The notes under the pieces are model-generated. The model searched no databases. It had not been told where the DNA came from and worked only from the letters and a program-made list of their open reading frames with translations. Shown in pieces: positions 43,292-50,512 of a DNA stretch of 50,512 nucleotides. Both the position numbers and the translations under genes were made by a program. Source of the DNA: an uncultured Planctomycetota bacterium (lineage in GTDB: Bacteria; Planctomycetota; Planctomycetia; Pirellulales; Thermoguttaceae); assembly GCA_902796885.1 (NCBI GenBank), contig CADBQY010000013.1, positions 1-50,512 of the forward strand, written 5' to 3'. How positions within the stretch are numbered: the stretch's first letter is position 1; each line of letters begins with the position of its first letter.

Positions 43292-44128
43292 TCAGGGGAT
43301 CGGTTCGGAAAAGAAGTCGTCCCCCCGCCGCTCGACAAGCCGAAAGGCGGCGGCGCGCGGGTCGTGCGCGGGGAAGATCGCCGCCGATTCGCCGAACGCG
43401 CGTTCCAGAATCTTCGGTTTGACGCGGCGGCCGGCCAGCTGGTCAATGTCGCACGCGGTGCTCCAGAGCCGTTTGACGTGCCAACCGGTCGGCGCCAGCT
43501 CGCCGAGCGCGTAGACCGGATCCGACTCGGTTTCGAGACGAAAGACCGCGTGCCCGCGCGTATGTCCGCCGGTAATATGCGCGGTCAGACCGGGAAGAAT
43601 CTCCTCTCCGTCGTCAAAGGTTCGGCTTCGTCCCGCTTCGGCGAGCGGGACGAGGTTTTCTTGCGGATACGCGCCGCGCAGCGCCGGTTCGGGGTCGAGC
43701 GCGTCGTTCCATTCGGTCTTCGACGCCCAATAGAGCGCGTTGGGGAACGCGGGGGCGAGTCCGTCTCCCTCGCCGTTTGTCGCCCCTCCGGCGTGATCGA
43801 AGTGGAGGTGGGTCATCAGCACGTGCGTCACCTGTTCGGGTCGGACGCCGGCCCGCGCGAGCGAGGCCCGGATCGGATTCCCCTCTTCCAGCGCGTAGCC
43901 GCGGAGGTGTTTCGGGCGCTCCTTTCCGCCGTAGCCGGTGTCGATCAGGACGACGTCGTCTTCACGGCGCGCCAAAAGAACGCGGCACGGGATCCGAACC
44001 AGGTTTTCGCCGTCGGCGGGAAGGAGCGTTTGCCAGATCTTTTTCGGAACGATTCCGAAAAAGGTGCCGCCGTCGATCGAAAACCAACCGCCCGAAAGGG
44101 GGGCGATATGCCACGCGTCTTGTTTCAT
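43292..44128 (-). CDS. MBL-fold metallo-hydrolase
   Basis: 278 residues from ATG 44128 (MKQDAWHIAP). Metallo-beta-lactamase fold with the zinc motif HLHFDH (107-112), GGHTRGHAVF for the next histidine, and a C-terminal PAHDPR histidine. At the position of the bridging aspartate the protein has Glu (YALGELAP), as some lactonase-type members do. LLARREDDVVLIDTGYG at the start of the fold is typical. Quorum-quenching lactonases belong to this group, but the substrate is unknown. Its ATG overlaps the stop of the RND transporter gene by four bases, so it is the last gene of that operon. Confidence 0.88.
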   Translation of the reverse strand: MKQDAWHIAPLSGGWFSIDGGTFFGIVPKKIWQTLLPADGENLVRIPCRVLLARREDDVVLIDTGYGGKERPKHLRGYALEEGNPIRASLARAGVRPEQVTHVLMTHLHFDHAGGATNGEGDGLAPAFPNALYWASKTEWNDALDPEPALRGAYPQENLVPLAEAGRSRTFDDGEEILPGLTAHITGGHTRGHAVFRLETESDPVYALGELAPTGWHVKRLWSTACDIDQLAGRRVKPKILERAFGESAAIFPAHDPRAAAFRLVERRGDDFFSEPIP

Positions 44129-46542
44129 GCGCCGTTTTCTCCCGCGTCGGACGATCTTTTCGGTTTCGGGAGGAAGTAGTTCCCGAGCCGTCCCGCCAGG
44201 ATGGCGGGGAAGAGAATCAGGTCGCCGTAGAGAGCGATAAACAGAAGTATCGCGATCACCCAGGCGAACCGCGCCACCGGCAGGAATTCGCTCAGGGAGA
44301 AGACCAGCATTCCGCCGCCGCAGATCAGCGTCGCCTGGACCATCGCCGTGGCGCACTGTCGGAACGCGTAGGCGATCGACTCGTTCCGCGAAAGCCCGTC
44401 GCCCACCCCGCGCCGGAACCAGGTGACGAAGTGGATCGTTCCGTCGACCGAGATGCCGAGCGCGACGCAGGCGGTCATCATCGTGCCCATATCGACCGGC
44501 AGGTTCATCCCCGCCATGGCGCCGAAGACGACGACGCTCGGGAAGATGTTCGGGATCATCGCCACTGTCCCGGCCCGCGCGCCGCGAAGGAGGAAGACCA
44601 GCGCCAGGAGAATCATAAAGAACGCCGAGACGTAACTTTCGGTCAGGTCGCTTAAAAGCTGCCGCTGCGCTTTGTGTACCACGGGAACCCCGCCGGTGAT
44701 CAGGGGGGTGACGCCGGTCAGACCGAGCTCGGGCGCGGTTTCGGCGATCGTTTTTTCGGCGGCTCCGCGGAGTTTTTCGAGAAGGGGGCCGTAAGCCAGA
44801 CGCGCCTTGGCTGGGACGCGCAGGCTGATTCGCCACCGCTGGGCGGGAGGAAGACCGAGCGCGTCGTCGGCTTTCAAATGCCGGTCGTCGAAGAGACACC
44901 CTTCCCGAATCAGCTCGAGTCGGCTGGCGACGACTTGGTTGAACGCGCGGCGCGCGCCCGCCGCGCGGACGCCGCTCGACCGGGCGTCGGGCAGGTCGGG
45001 CAAGAAGGTGAGCGCCGAGAGGGTCGAGTCGACTTCGTCGAAATCGCGCAGGGTCCATTCGACCTCGTCGACCAGGCGGAGAGCCTGCAAAGGTTCGGCG
45101 TCGGGATTCCGTTCGGTCGGAATGTTCAGGACCACTTCCAGCGGAATCAGTCCGCCGACCCGGTCTTCGAGATAGTCGTAGTCGAGGAGAACCGGCGCGT
45201 CCTTCGGGAACATTCCGTGGAAGGTGACGATCGTCTCGATCCGGGGGAGGAAATACGCGAAAAGGGCCAGCAGAACGAAGTTCAGAATCGTCACCGGCCG
45301 ATGCCAACGGACGACTCCCGCCGAGAAACGGTTCCAGAACGCCTCTTTCCGCCGTCGCGCGTTTTCGGAGGCGGCGTCGTGCCTGAGCCACTTCTTGATC
45401 GGAAACTCTTCGAGGAAGAGCGCCGAGAAGAAGATGAAGAAATTGGTGCCGATCAGCATGGCGTTACTGGCGAACAGTCCGAAATTCCTGATCGGAATCA
45501 CCTGGCTGACCGCCAGGGAGATGAGTCCCAGGACGGTGGTCAGGCAGGCCAGCGCGCAGGGAAGAACCGCCTTCCGGACCGCGCCGCGGACCGCGCCCTC
45601 CTGCCCGTGCCGCTGCATATCGTCGCGGTAATAGTTCAAGAGGTGAAGGGCGCCGGAAATCGTCAGTACATACATCAGCGACGCGCTCAGCAGTGAGATC
45701 GAGTCGGTGTTCGCTCCCGCGTAATAGATGAGCGCCGCGCTCAGCTCTTCGTTAAAGATGGCGACCATGAAGATGAGAAAGACCGCGCGCGCCGATCGGA
45801 GCAGGAAATAGAGGATCAGGATGCAGACCCCTAAAAAGAGGGGCATCAGGCGCGTCTGGGAACGTTTCGTCGTCTCGTCGATCACGACGCTGTCGAGGCT
45901 CGCGCCGGCGATATGGATCTTGTCGGGAGAAAGTTCGGTCGCTTCGCCGACCGCGCGGCGCAGCGCGTTGATCGCGGCGTGGGTGTCGCGCCGTCCCGCG
46001 TCGGACATGAACGCGATCAGACACCCCTGGGTGAAATCTTTCGAGATGATCCACCCCTGCATTCGCGCTTCGGCCTCGTCGCGCGGCAGGTCGAGCGGCG
46101 GCTCGGTCAGACGGCGGAGAACCTGGCCGGTCGTCATCACTTTCCGGTAGTAGGGAAGAGGTCTCTCGGCGCCGGACGAGGCGTCGCGGTCGGTTCCCAG
46201 AAGGCGCGAGGCGACCTCTTCGAGCCGGGGGTCTTCGGGCGCGCATCCCTCCCAGCTGACCATCAGCAGCTCGCCGTCCTGAAAATGGGCGAGAAACCAG
46301 TCGAATTCGCGGGTCTCTTGGAATCCGGACGGAAGCCAGTCGACCACGCGGTTTTTCATGTCGGCGCGCCCCAGGAAGGATCCGCGTACGATAAAGACGA
46401 ACGCGGCGGCCGTCAGCAGAAAAAAGAGCCAGCGGATCGGAGATGATGAAATTTCCTTATTTTTCATTTCAGACCTTATCGGCGGTTTGGGGAAACGGGT
46501 CGGAGAGAATTGCGGGGGAACGTCATTTTTCCCCTTGTTCAT
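44125..46542 (-). CDS. RND/MMPL-family exporter
   Basis: 805-residue membrane protein with the RND layout: helix 1, a large extracytoplasmic loop, helices 2-6, a second large loop, helices 7-12. The segment GVCILILYFLLRSARAVFLI and the matching ILLALVFLLRGARAGTVAMI mark the two halves. VDMGTMMTACVALGISVDGT is the conserved intramembrane region. MMPL-type relatives export lipids, hopanoid-like or other amphiphiles. It starts at 46542 (AAGGA 9 bases upstream); ATG 46467 (MKNKEISSS) with AAGG is an equally good alternative. It lies 55 bases after the kinase/nucleotidyltransferase gene and overlaps the MBL-fold gene. Confidence 0.88.
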   Translation of the reverse strand: MNKGKNDVPPQFSPTRFPKPPIRSEMKNKEISSSPIRWLFFLLTAAAFVFIVRGSFLGRADMKNRVVDWLPSGFQETREFDWFLAHFQDGELLMVSWEGCAPEDPRLEEVASRLLGTDRDASSGAERPLPYYRKVMTTGQVLRRLTEPPLDLPRDEAEARMQGWIISKDFTQGCLIAFMSDAGRRDTHAAINALRRAVGEATELSPDKIHIAGASLDSVVIDETTKRSQTRLMPLFLGVCILILYFLLRSARAVFLIFMVAIFNEELSAALIYYAGANTDSISLLSASLMYVLTISGALHLLNYYRDDMQRHGQEGAVRGAVRKAVLPCALACLTTVLGLISLAVSQVIPIRNFGLFASNAMLIGTNFFIFFSALFLEEFPIKKWLRHDAASENARRRKEAFWNRFSAGVVRWHRPVTILNFVLLALFAYFLPRIETIVTFHGMFPKDAPVLLDYDYLEDRVGGLIPLEVVLNIPTERNPDAEPLQALRLVDEVEWTLRDFDEVDSTLSALTFLPDLPDARSSGVRAAGARRAFNQVVASRLELIREGCLFDDRHLKADDALGLPPAQRWRISLRVPAKARLAYGPLLEKLRGAAEKTIAETAPELGLTGVTPLITGGVPVVHKAQRQLLSDLTESYVSAFFMILLALVFLLRGARAGTVAMIPNIFPSVVVFGAMAGMNLPVDMGTMMTACVALGISVDGTIHFVTWFRRGVGDGLSRNESIAYAFRQCATAMVQATLICGGGMLVFSLSEFLPVARFAWVIAILLFIALYGDLILFPAILAGRLGNYFLPKPKRSSDAGENGA

Positions 46543-46597
46543 CCAGTCGGTTCCTTGGTTCCTTTCTTTGGATTTCGCGTGAGATGAAGGGCGCGGA

Positions 46598-48586
46598 TCA
46601 TTTCGACCAGCGGCCGATCGATTTTAGATACAGGCTCGGGGTCCCCAGATCGAACGATTCCCCGTCGGGAACGAATCCGTACAGTTCGCCGCCGCGGGCC
46701 AGGGCGTCGAGCGCGCCGGTCAGATCGACCTCGCCGCGTTTTTTCGCCGCGAGCGCTTTTTCCAGTTCGCCGTAGAGCGCCGGGGTCAGGACGTATTGTC
46801 CGAAAACGGCGTAACAGCTTCGGCTCCCGTCGCTTCGTTCGACCGTCATTCGGCGGCGGGCGGCCGCCGCGCCCGGTTTTTCCTCGACCGATTCGATTTT
46901 CATCAGACGCCGGCCGGGATCGGTCCAGACGCCGCGAACCATTCCGCAATAATCCGCCGCCGACGCGGGCGCGGCGCGGACGGCGACCAGCGGTTTTCCC
47001 GTCAGCCGGTAGGCGCCGATCAGCTGCGCGGCGCAGGGCGCCGCGCCGGCCGAACGATAGAGGGTGTCTCCCAACATCAGGAGCGTCGGCCCGCCGTCGG
47101 CGAACGCGCGGGTTCGAAAGACGGCGTCGCCGAACCCGCGCGGTTCGGGCTGATATACAAAAGTGACGCGCCGGGCGATCGCTTCGATTTTGGCGGCCTC
47201 GCGAAGCGCCGCGTCGGAGAGCTTTTTGCGCAGGAGCGGTTCGGCGGGGGCGAGGAGCCGGTCGTATGCCGCGCGATCTTCTTCACGCGCCAGAACCAGA
47301 CAGATTTCGTCGATCCCGCTTTCGAGGAGTTCTTCGAGAAGAAGGAGTACGGCGGGTTTCGCCAGGCCGTCGCGGTCAATGACCGGAAAGAACTCTTTGC
47401 GAACCGCCCGCGAGGCGGGATAGAGCCTGGACGCGAGACCCGCGACCGGAATGACCGCCTTGCGGATCGTCCGGTTTCCGGTCTTCGGATGTCTTGCGTT
47501 CGTCCGGGACGGCGTTTCTTCGCGGTTTTGCGGGAGGGTCAGTTCGTACGGGCGGGTTCCCAATTCTCTCAGTCGGAGCGTCAGCCGGCGCTGAGATTCG
47601 GCGTCGCGGGCGACGAATTGAACCGAGCCGTCTCCCTGCGAGCCGACCCCTTTCCCCCCCCACGACAGGCGCCGGACGACCGGATCGGCCAGAACGGCGT
47701 GCAGACGGGGAGATTGGAGTTCGTCGGGGGAATGGGGCGCGATTTTTCGATCGAAGATTTTCTGCGCCTTTTTCATCAGAGCGCCCAGGCCTTTGGCGTC
47801 TCCGGCGGCGAGGAGTTCGATCGCGCGGGTGGTGATTTGCAGATTATCGGCGCCCAGCGCCCGGTGAAGCTCTCGGTCCGCCGCCGTCGAGGCGAACGGG
47901 TAGGCGCGGGAAAGATCGCCCAAGATTTTTACAGTATCCTTTCCCGCGCACAAATCGGCGAAGACGAGGCGGATTTCGCCGCCGACCCGTATCGGCTCGG
48001 CGGTCACGTCGTCCCCGTCGAAGTTCATCAATACCGGGCGAACCCCGAACGCGCACGCCTGATCGAGCCGTCCGCATCGCGAACGGGTCCGTTCTTCGCC
48101 GCGAAACGCCGCTTCCATTTCGTCGGCGACGGACATCCCGAGCCGGTAGAGAAGGTTAAACGCGCGCGCCACCGTCACGCAGATCGCCGCGCTCGACGAG
48201 AGCCCCTTTTTCAGCGGAAGGGACATATCGGTCAGATGCAGACGAACGCCTCCGACCGGATAATGTTCGAGCATATACGAGGCGGTTCCGGCGCAGTGGG
48301 CGAAGAACGAGCCGCTCTGCGCGACCTGTTTCAGCCGATCCGGTTCGAGCGGAACGTCGAAATCGGACCAGAAATCCGCCAGCTGCGGCGCGTCCGACAC
48401 GACGCGGAAACGCCGGTCGGGGGAAGCTTCGGACGAGATTCCCTCTTCAATGCCGGTTACGATCGCCCGGCCCGGCTCGATCTCGGAATTCATCAGCCGA
48501 TGAATTCCGGCCCAGTCGCTGTGTTCCCCGAAAAGACAGAGGCGTCCGGGGACAAAGAGGGAAACGGTCTCTTTTGACCTGGTCAA
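46598..48586 (-). CDS. Fused GHMP sugar kinase / nucleotidyltransferase
   Basis: 662-residue protein with two enzyme domains. Residues 1-345 are a GHMP kinase: motif 1 VPGRLCLFGEHSDWAG (12-27), motif 2 LPLKKGLSSSAA (123-134), a likely catalytic aspartate in CGRLDQACAFG (D175), and motif 3 GGKGVGSQGDGSVQF (310-324). After a linker (350-375), residues 376-662 are a GalU/RfbA-like nucleotidyltransferase: KAVIPVAGLASRLYPASRAV, KPAVLLLLEELLESGIDEI, FVYQPEPRGFGDAVFR and LMLGDTLY. The logical activity is sugar to sugar-1-phosphate to NDP-sugar in one polypeptide. Galactose, glucuronate, arabinose or a heptose could be the sugar; sequence alone does not decide. The domain order, kinase first, is opposite to that of bacterial FKP. 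Confidence 0.85.
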   Translation of the reverse strand: MTRSKETVSLFVPGRLCLFGEHSDWAGIHRLMNSEIEPGRAIVTGIEEGISSEASPDRRFRVVSDAPQLADFWSDFDVPLEPDRLKQVAQSGSFFAHCAGTASYMLEHYPVGGVRLHLTDMSLPLKKGLSSSAAICVTVARAFNLLYRLGMSVADEMEAAFRGEERTRSRCGRLDQACAFGVRPVLMNFDGDDVTAEPIRVGGEIRLVFADLCAGKDTVKILGDLSRAYPFASTAADRELHRALGADNLQITTRAIELLAAGDAKGLGALMKKAQKIFDRKIAPHSPDELQSPRLHAVLADPVVRRLSWGGKGVGSQGDGSVQFVARDAESQRRLTLRLRELGTRPYELTLPQNREETPSRTNARHPKTGNRTIRKAVIPVAGLASRLYPASRAVRKEFFPVIDRDGLAKPAVLLLLEELLESGIDEICLVLAREEDRAAYDRLLAPAEPLLRKKLSDAALREAAKIEAIARRVTFVYQPEPRGFGDAVFRTRAFADGGPTLLMLGDTLYRSAGAAPCAAQLIGAYRLTGKPLVAVRAAPASAADYCGMVRGVWTDPGRRLMKIESVEEKPGAAAARRRMTVERSDGSRSCYAVFGQYVLTPALYGELEKALAAKKRGEVDLTGALDALARGGELYGFVPDGESFDLGTPSLYLKSIGRWSK

Positions 48587-48661
48587 GCGAATACCTTTCG
48601 GTTCTTTCTTCAGATTCGATTCGGCGCGCCCCCAAGAGAGTTACGGGCGTTTATCCCTTTT

Positions 48662-48690
48662 ATTGTAGTCGGAAAAGACGTTTTTTCCAC
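48662..48690 (-). promoter_or_regulatory. Possible promoter of the kinase/nucleotidyltransferase operon
   Basis: Minus strand TACAAT (48662-48667), preceded at 17 bases by a poor -35 (GTGGAA). A GGAAAA/TTTTCC inverted repeat (48671-48688) sits in the spacer. The 289-base gap 48587-48875 also holds the promoter of the DUF1080 gene at 48788. Confidence 0.35.
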
Positions 48691-48787
48691 CGTTCGGAAC
48701 CCGGTTTCGCCGAATTTTCCGCGTCGGAGGCGCCGTTTTTCTCCGGACGCGTCAAGATGGAAAAAACACGCAGGAGGGGCGTTTTTC

Positions 48788-48815
48788 TTGCTTTTCTTTT
48801 TTCGGCGGATAGAAT
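48788..48815 (+). promoter_or_regulatory. Promoter of the DUF1080 gene
   Basis: TTGCTT (48788-48793), 16 bases, TAGAAT (48810-48815). It gives a leader of about 55 bases before the ATG, which has AAAGGA upstream. The same -35 TTGCTT and 16-base spacer occur before the tRNA gene. Confidence 0.6.
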
Positions 48816-48875
48816 GGGAGCGTCGGGCACGGTTTGATGACGAGGTCATGATAAAGATCATTTGAAAGGATATTT

Positions 48876-50228
48876 ATGAAAACGTTTCTTTATTCATTCC
48901 TGACGGTTCTGGCGCTGACCGCCGCGGTCGGCGCTCAGGCGAAAGAGCGCGGCCGGTTCGTGATTCCGCCCGCGTTCGAAAACGTGACGCTCGAATCGAT
49001 GTTCGGCGCGAATCTCGAAAACGGCGATTTTCAGGAAGGCGACTGGGTCGTCGACGCCGACGGCGTGATCACTTCGCCCGGGGACGGCGAAATCTGGACG
49101 AAAGAGAAGTACGGCTCGTTCGTCTGCACGTTCGAGTTCGACGCCGAGGACGACGCCAACGCCGGCTTTTTGATTCACGCCGCGGAGAAGAAAAACTGGG
49201 TTCCCTGCGCCGTCGAGGTACAGCTTTTGGGGGACGGCTATCGCCTTCCCGACGAAAAGGGAAAGCCGACGATCGCGATCGAACCCAATTATCACACCTG
49301 CGGGGCGTTCTACGGATATCAGGCCGCGTTGCGGAACGTTACCAAACCGCACGGAAAGTGGAACAAGATGACGGTCGTCGCGCTCGGAACGCGTCTGATG
49401 GTCGAACTGAACGGCATCATGGTCAATATGATCGACACCGCCGAATGGACCGACAACACCTACAGCCCGCTCGGCACGGCGATTGAAGAGAAGTTCCGCG
49501 GCAAATCGCTCGCCGAGCAGGAACCGTTCGGGTACATCGGGTTCCAGGGAAAACACAGTGACACGGTCATCCGTTACCGGAACATTAAGTTCGCTCCGCT
49601 CGCCGGGCCGGTCGTCTCCGGCGCCGACGAGACGGCGTGGGAACCCCTCTTCGGCGAAAATCTCGAAAACGCCGAGTTCGATCCGGAGATCTGGTCGATC
49701 GACGCCGACGGCGTTCTTCACGCGACCAAAGACGACGCCATCTGGGCGAAAGAGAAGTTCGGCGACGCGATTCTGCAGTTTGAGTTCATGACGACCCAAG
49801 ATGCCAACAGCGGCGTGATCATCGAGTGTACCGATAAAGAGAACTGGATCCCCAACTCGTTCGAAGTGCAGATTTTCGACTCCTTCGGAAAGGGGAACGG
49901 AATGGATCAGTGCGGCTCGGTTTACGGCCGCGCTCCGACTGTCGTGAACGTCTGCAAAGCGCCGGGTCAGTGGAACAAAATGACGATCGCCCTGATCGGT
50001 TCGACGATCGACGTTTATCTGAACGGGACGCTGATCACCCACATGAACAAGGCCAAATGGACCGAGGCGGCGACGAATCCCGACGGGAGCGAGGTCTTTT
50101 CGTGGCTCGTCAACAAGGCGCCGTGCGAGACGTCCAACGGCGGCTTCATCGGTTTCCAGGGTCTTCATGCCGGTCAGCCGGTCGTCTACCGAAACGTGAC
50201 GGTGAAGCGTCTGGGCGAGGCGAAATAG
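48876..50228 (+). CDS. Secreted protein with two DUF1080 (3-keto-disaccharide hydrolase) domains
   Basis: 450 residues: signal peptide (about 1-22, ending AQA), then two tandem jelly-roll DUF1080 domains (about 32-243 and 250-447). Each has the core FGANLENGDFQEGDW / FGENLENAEFDPEIW, WTKEKYGSF / WAKEKFGDA, ANAGFLIH / ANSGVIIE, and EVQL / EVQIF. Single-domain relatives hydrolyse 3-keto-disaccharides in a periplasmic sugar-oxidation pathway. Duplicated forms, and forms with sugar-binding roles, are widespread in planctomycetes. No partner oxidoreductase is adjacent. The two halves are clearly homologous but diverged, so the duplication is old. Confidence 0.88.
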   Translation: MKTFLYSFLTVLALTAAVGAQAKERGRFVIPPAFENVTLESMFGANLENGDFQEGDWVVDADGVITSPGDGEIWTKEKYGSFVCTFEFDAEDDANAGFLIHAAEKKNWVPCAVEVQLLGDGYRLPDEKGKPTIAIEPNYHTCGAFYGYQAALRNVTKPHGKWNKMTVVALGTRLMVELNGIMVNMIDTAEWTDNTYSPLGTAIEEKFRGKSLAEQEPFGYIGFQGKHSDTVIRYRNIKFAPLAGPVVSGADETAWEPLFGENLENAEFDPEIWSIDADGVLHATKDDAIWAKEKFGDAILQFEFMTTQDANSGVIIECTDKENWIPNSFEVQIFDSFGKGNGMDQCGSVYGRAPTVVNVCKAPGQWNKMTIALIGSTIDVYLNGTLITHMNKAKWTEAATNPDGSEVFSWLVNKAPCETSNGGFIGFQGLHAGQPVVYRNVTVKRLGEAK

Positions 50229-50245
50229 GCTTTCGCGGTTTTACA

Positions 50246-50304
50246 GCGCGCCGCTTTCCGCGTTCGGAAAACGGCGGACCCGGCGCGCGCTCTCCCTTTT
50301 GCTT
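50246..50304 (+). terminator. Structured terminator after the DUF1080 gene
   Basis: Outer stem GCGCGCCG/CGGCGCGC (50246-50253 and 50281-50288) encloses an inner stem TTTCCG/CGGAAA (50255-50270). A pyrimidine-rich tail TCTCCCTTTTGCTTTT follows, and overlaps the -35 of the tRNA promoter. Confidence 0.6.
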
Positions 50305-50326
50305 TTCGCGAACGGGGGTATATTAT
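50299..50326 (+). promoter_or_regulatory. Promoter of the tRNA gene
   Basis: TTGCTT (50299-50304), 16 bases, TATTAT (50321-50326), ending 24 bases before the tRNA 5' end. Confidence 0.6.
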
Positions 50327-50350
50327 TTCTAAAAGTGCGTTTCGGCACGC

Positions 50351-50424
50351 GGGTCAGTAGCTCAGTCGGTTAGAGCGGGGGACTCATAATCCCTAGGTCC
50401 GGGGTTCGAGTCCCTGCTGACCTA
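50351..50424 (+). tRNA. tRNA with CAT anticodon (elongator Met, or Ile2 with lysidine)
   Basis: 74-base cloverleaf: acceptor GGGTCAG/CTGACCT (one G-T pair), D-arm GCTC-AGTCGGTTA-GAGC, anticodon arm GGGGA-CTCATAA-TCCCT, variable AGGTC, T-arm CGGGG-TTCGAGT-CCCTG, discriminator A. CCA is not encoded. The anticodon is CAT. It lacks initiator features such as the three G-C pairs in the anticodon stem. Both elongator tRNA-Met and tRNA-Ile2 carry CTCATAA; the choice depends on TilS recognition and cannot be settled here. Confidence 0.93.
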
Positions 50425-50439
50425 CTCAGGTGATTCTTT

Positions 50440-50477
50440 CGCCCTTTTCTGCATTTGCCGAAAAGGGCGCGCGTTTT
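50440..50477 (+). terminator. Terminator after the tRNA
   Basis: CGCCCTTTTC (50440-50449) pairs perfectly with GAAAAGGGCG (50460-50469), with a 10-base loop and then CGCGTTTTTG. Confidence 0.85.
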
Positions 50478-50512
50478 TGTGCTTTTTCAGGTCAAAAGGC
50501 CGCTGGCACAAG

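Noticed and set aside
44129..45391. N-terminal 421 residues of a long minus-strand frame running into the MBL-fold gene
   Set aside because: It lies out of frame inside the RND exporter gene and is Arg-rich noise; the MBL-fold protein starts at ATG 44128.
1..50512. Mobile elements, integrases, att sites or defence systems
   Set aside because: No transposase, integrase, restriction, toxin-antitoxin or Cas-like sequence was seen on either strand; gene content is chromosomal throughout.

Overview
The window reads as a high-GC chromosomal segment of a Planctomycetota bacterium, probably near Pirellulales. That placement is an inference from gene content: two-domain DUF1080/3-keto-disaccharide hydrolase, SUMF1-domain and PQQ-propeller secreted proteins, Sel1-repeat proteins, an RseP of about 740 residues, ribosomal proteins L9 and L17 with extra segments, and a dispersed core-gene order. 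No insertion sequence, prophage, CRISPR array or rRNA is visible. Coding density is high, and nearly all long antisense reading frames are GC-driven shadows.

Layout. 1-2.5 kb: end of the alpha operon (rpsD-rpoA-rplQ) with a terminator. 2.5-5.7 kb: a small HExxH protein coupled to a YfhO-like membrane protein. 5.7-19 kb, minus strand: mtnA; proS-purE; a rhomboid protease; a sulfate ABC transporter operon ending in dapF; der; a ketosynthase homologue without its catalytic residues; tmk. 19.4-22.6 kb, plus strand: a GT2-like protein behind a strong promoter with an operator-like dyad, then leuCD. 22.7-28.7 kb, minus strand: a zinc-type ABC uptake operon (znuA-znuC-znuB-lipoprotein) preceded by a Cys/His-motif membrane protein and two Sel1-repeat proteins. 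28.9-34.1 kb, minus strand: an SBF-like transporter, then the translation cluster prs-rplY-pth-rpsF-ssb-rplI (listed in transcription order). 34.3-37.4 kb, minus strand: a PQQ-like propeller protein and an aldolase-like protein. 37.7-43.1 kb, plus strand: dxr-rseP, a SUMF1 protein and a small His/Pro-rich secreted protein. 43.3-48.6 kb, minus strand: an operon of a fused GHMP sugar kinase/nucleotidyltransferase, an RND/MMPL exporter and an MBL-fold hydrolase. 48.9-50.5 kb, plus strand: a two-domain DUF1080 protein and a CAT-anticodon tRNA.

The most unusual items are the sugar kinase/nucleotidyltransferase fusion and its operon, the zinc cluster with two poorly characterised metal-associated accessory proteins, the catalytically dead ketosynthase homologue, and several cis-elements: an rpsF leader hairpin resembling the S6:S18 site, an AATTTACA dyad, and a terminator abutting the start of a transporter gene. 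All functional calls come from reading motifs and context; no database search was run.
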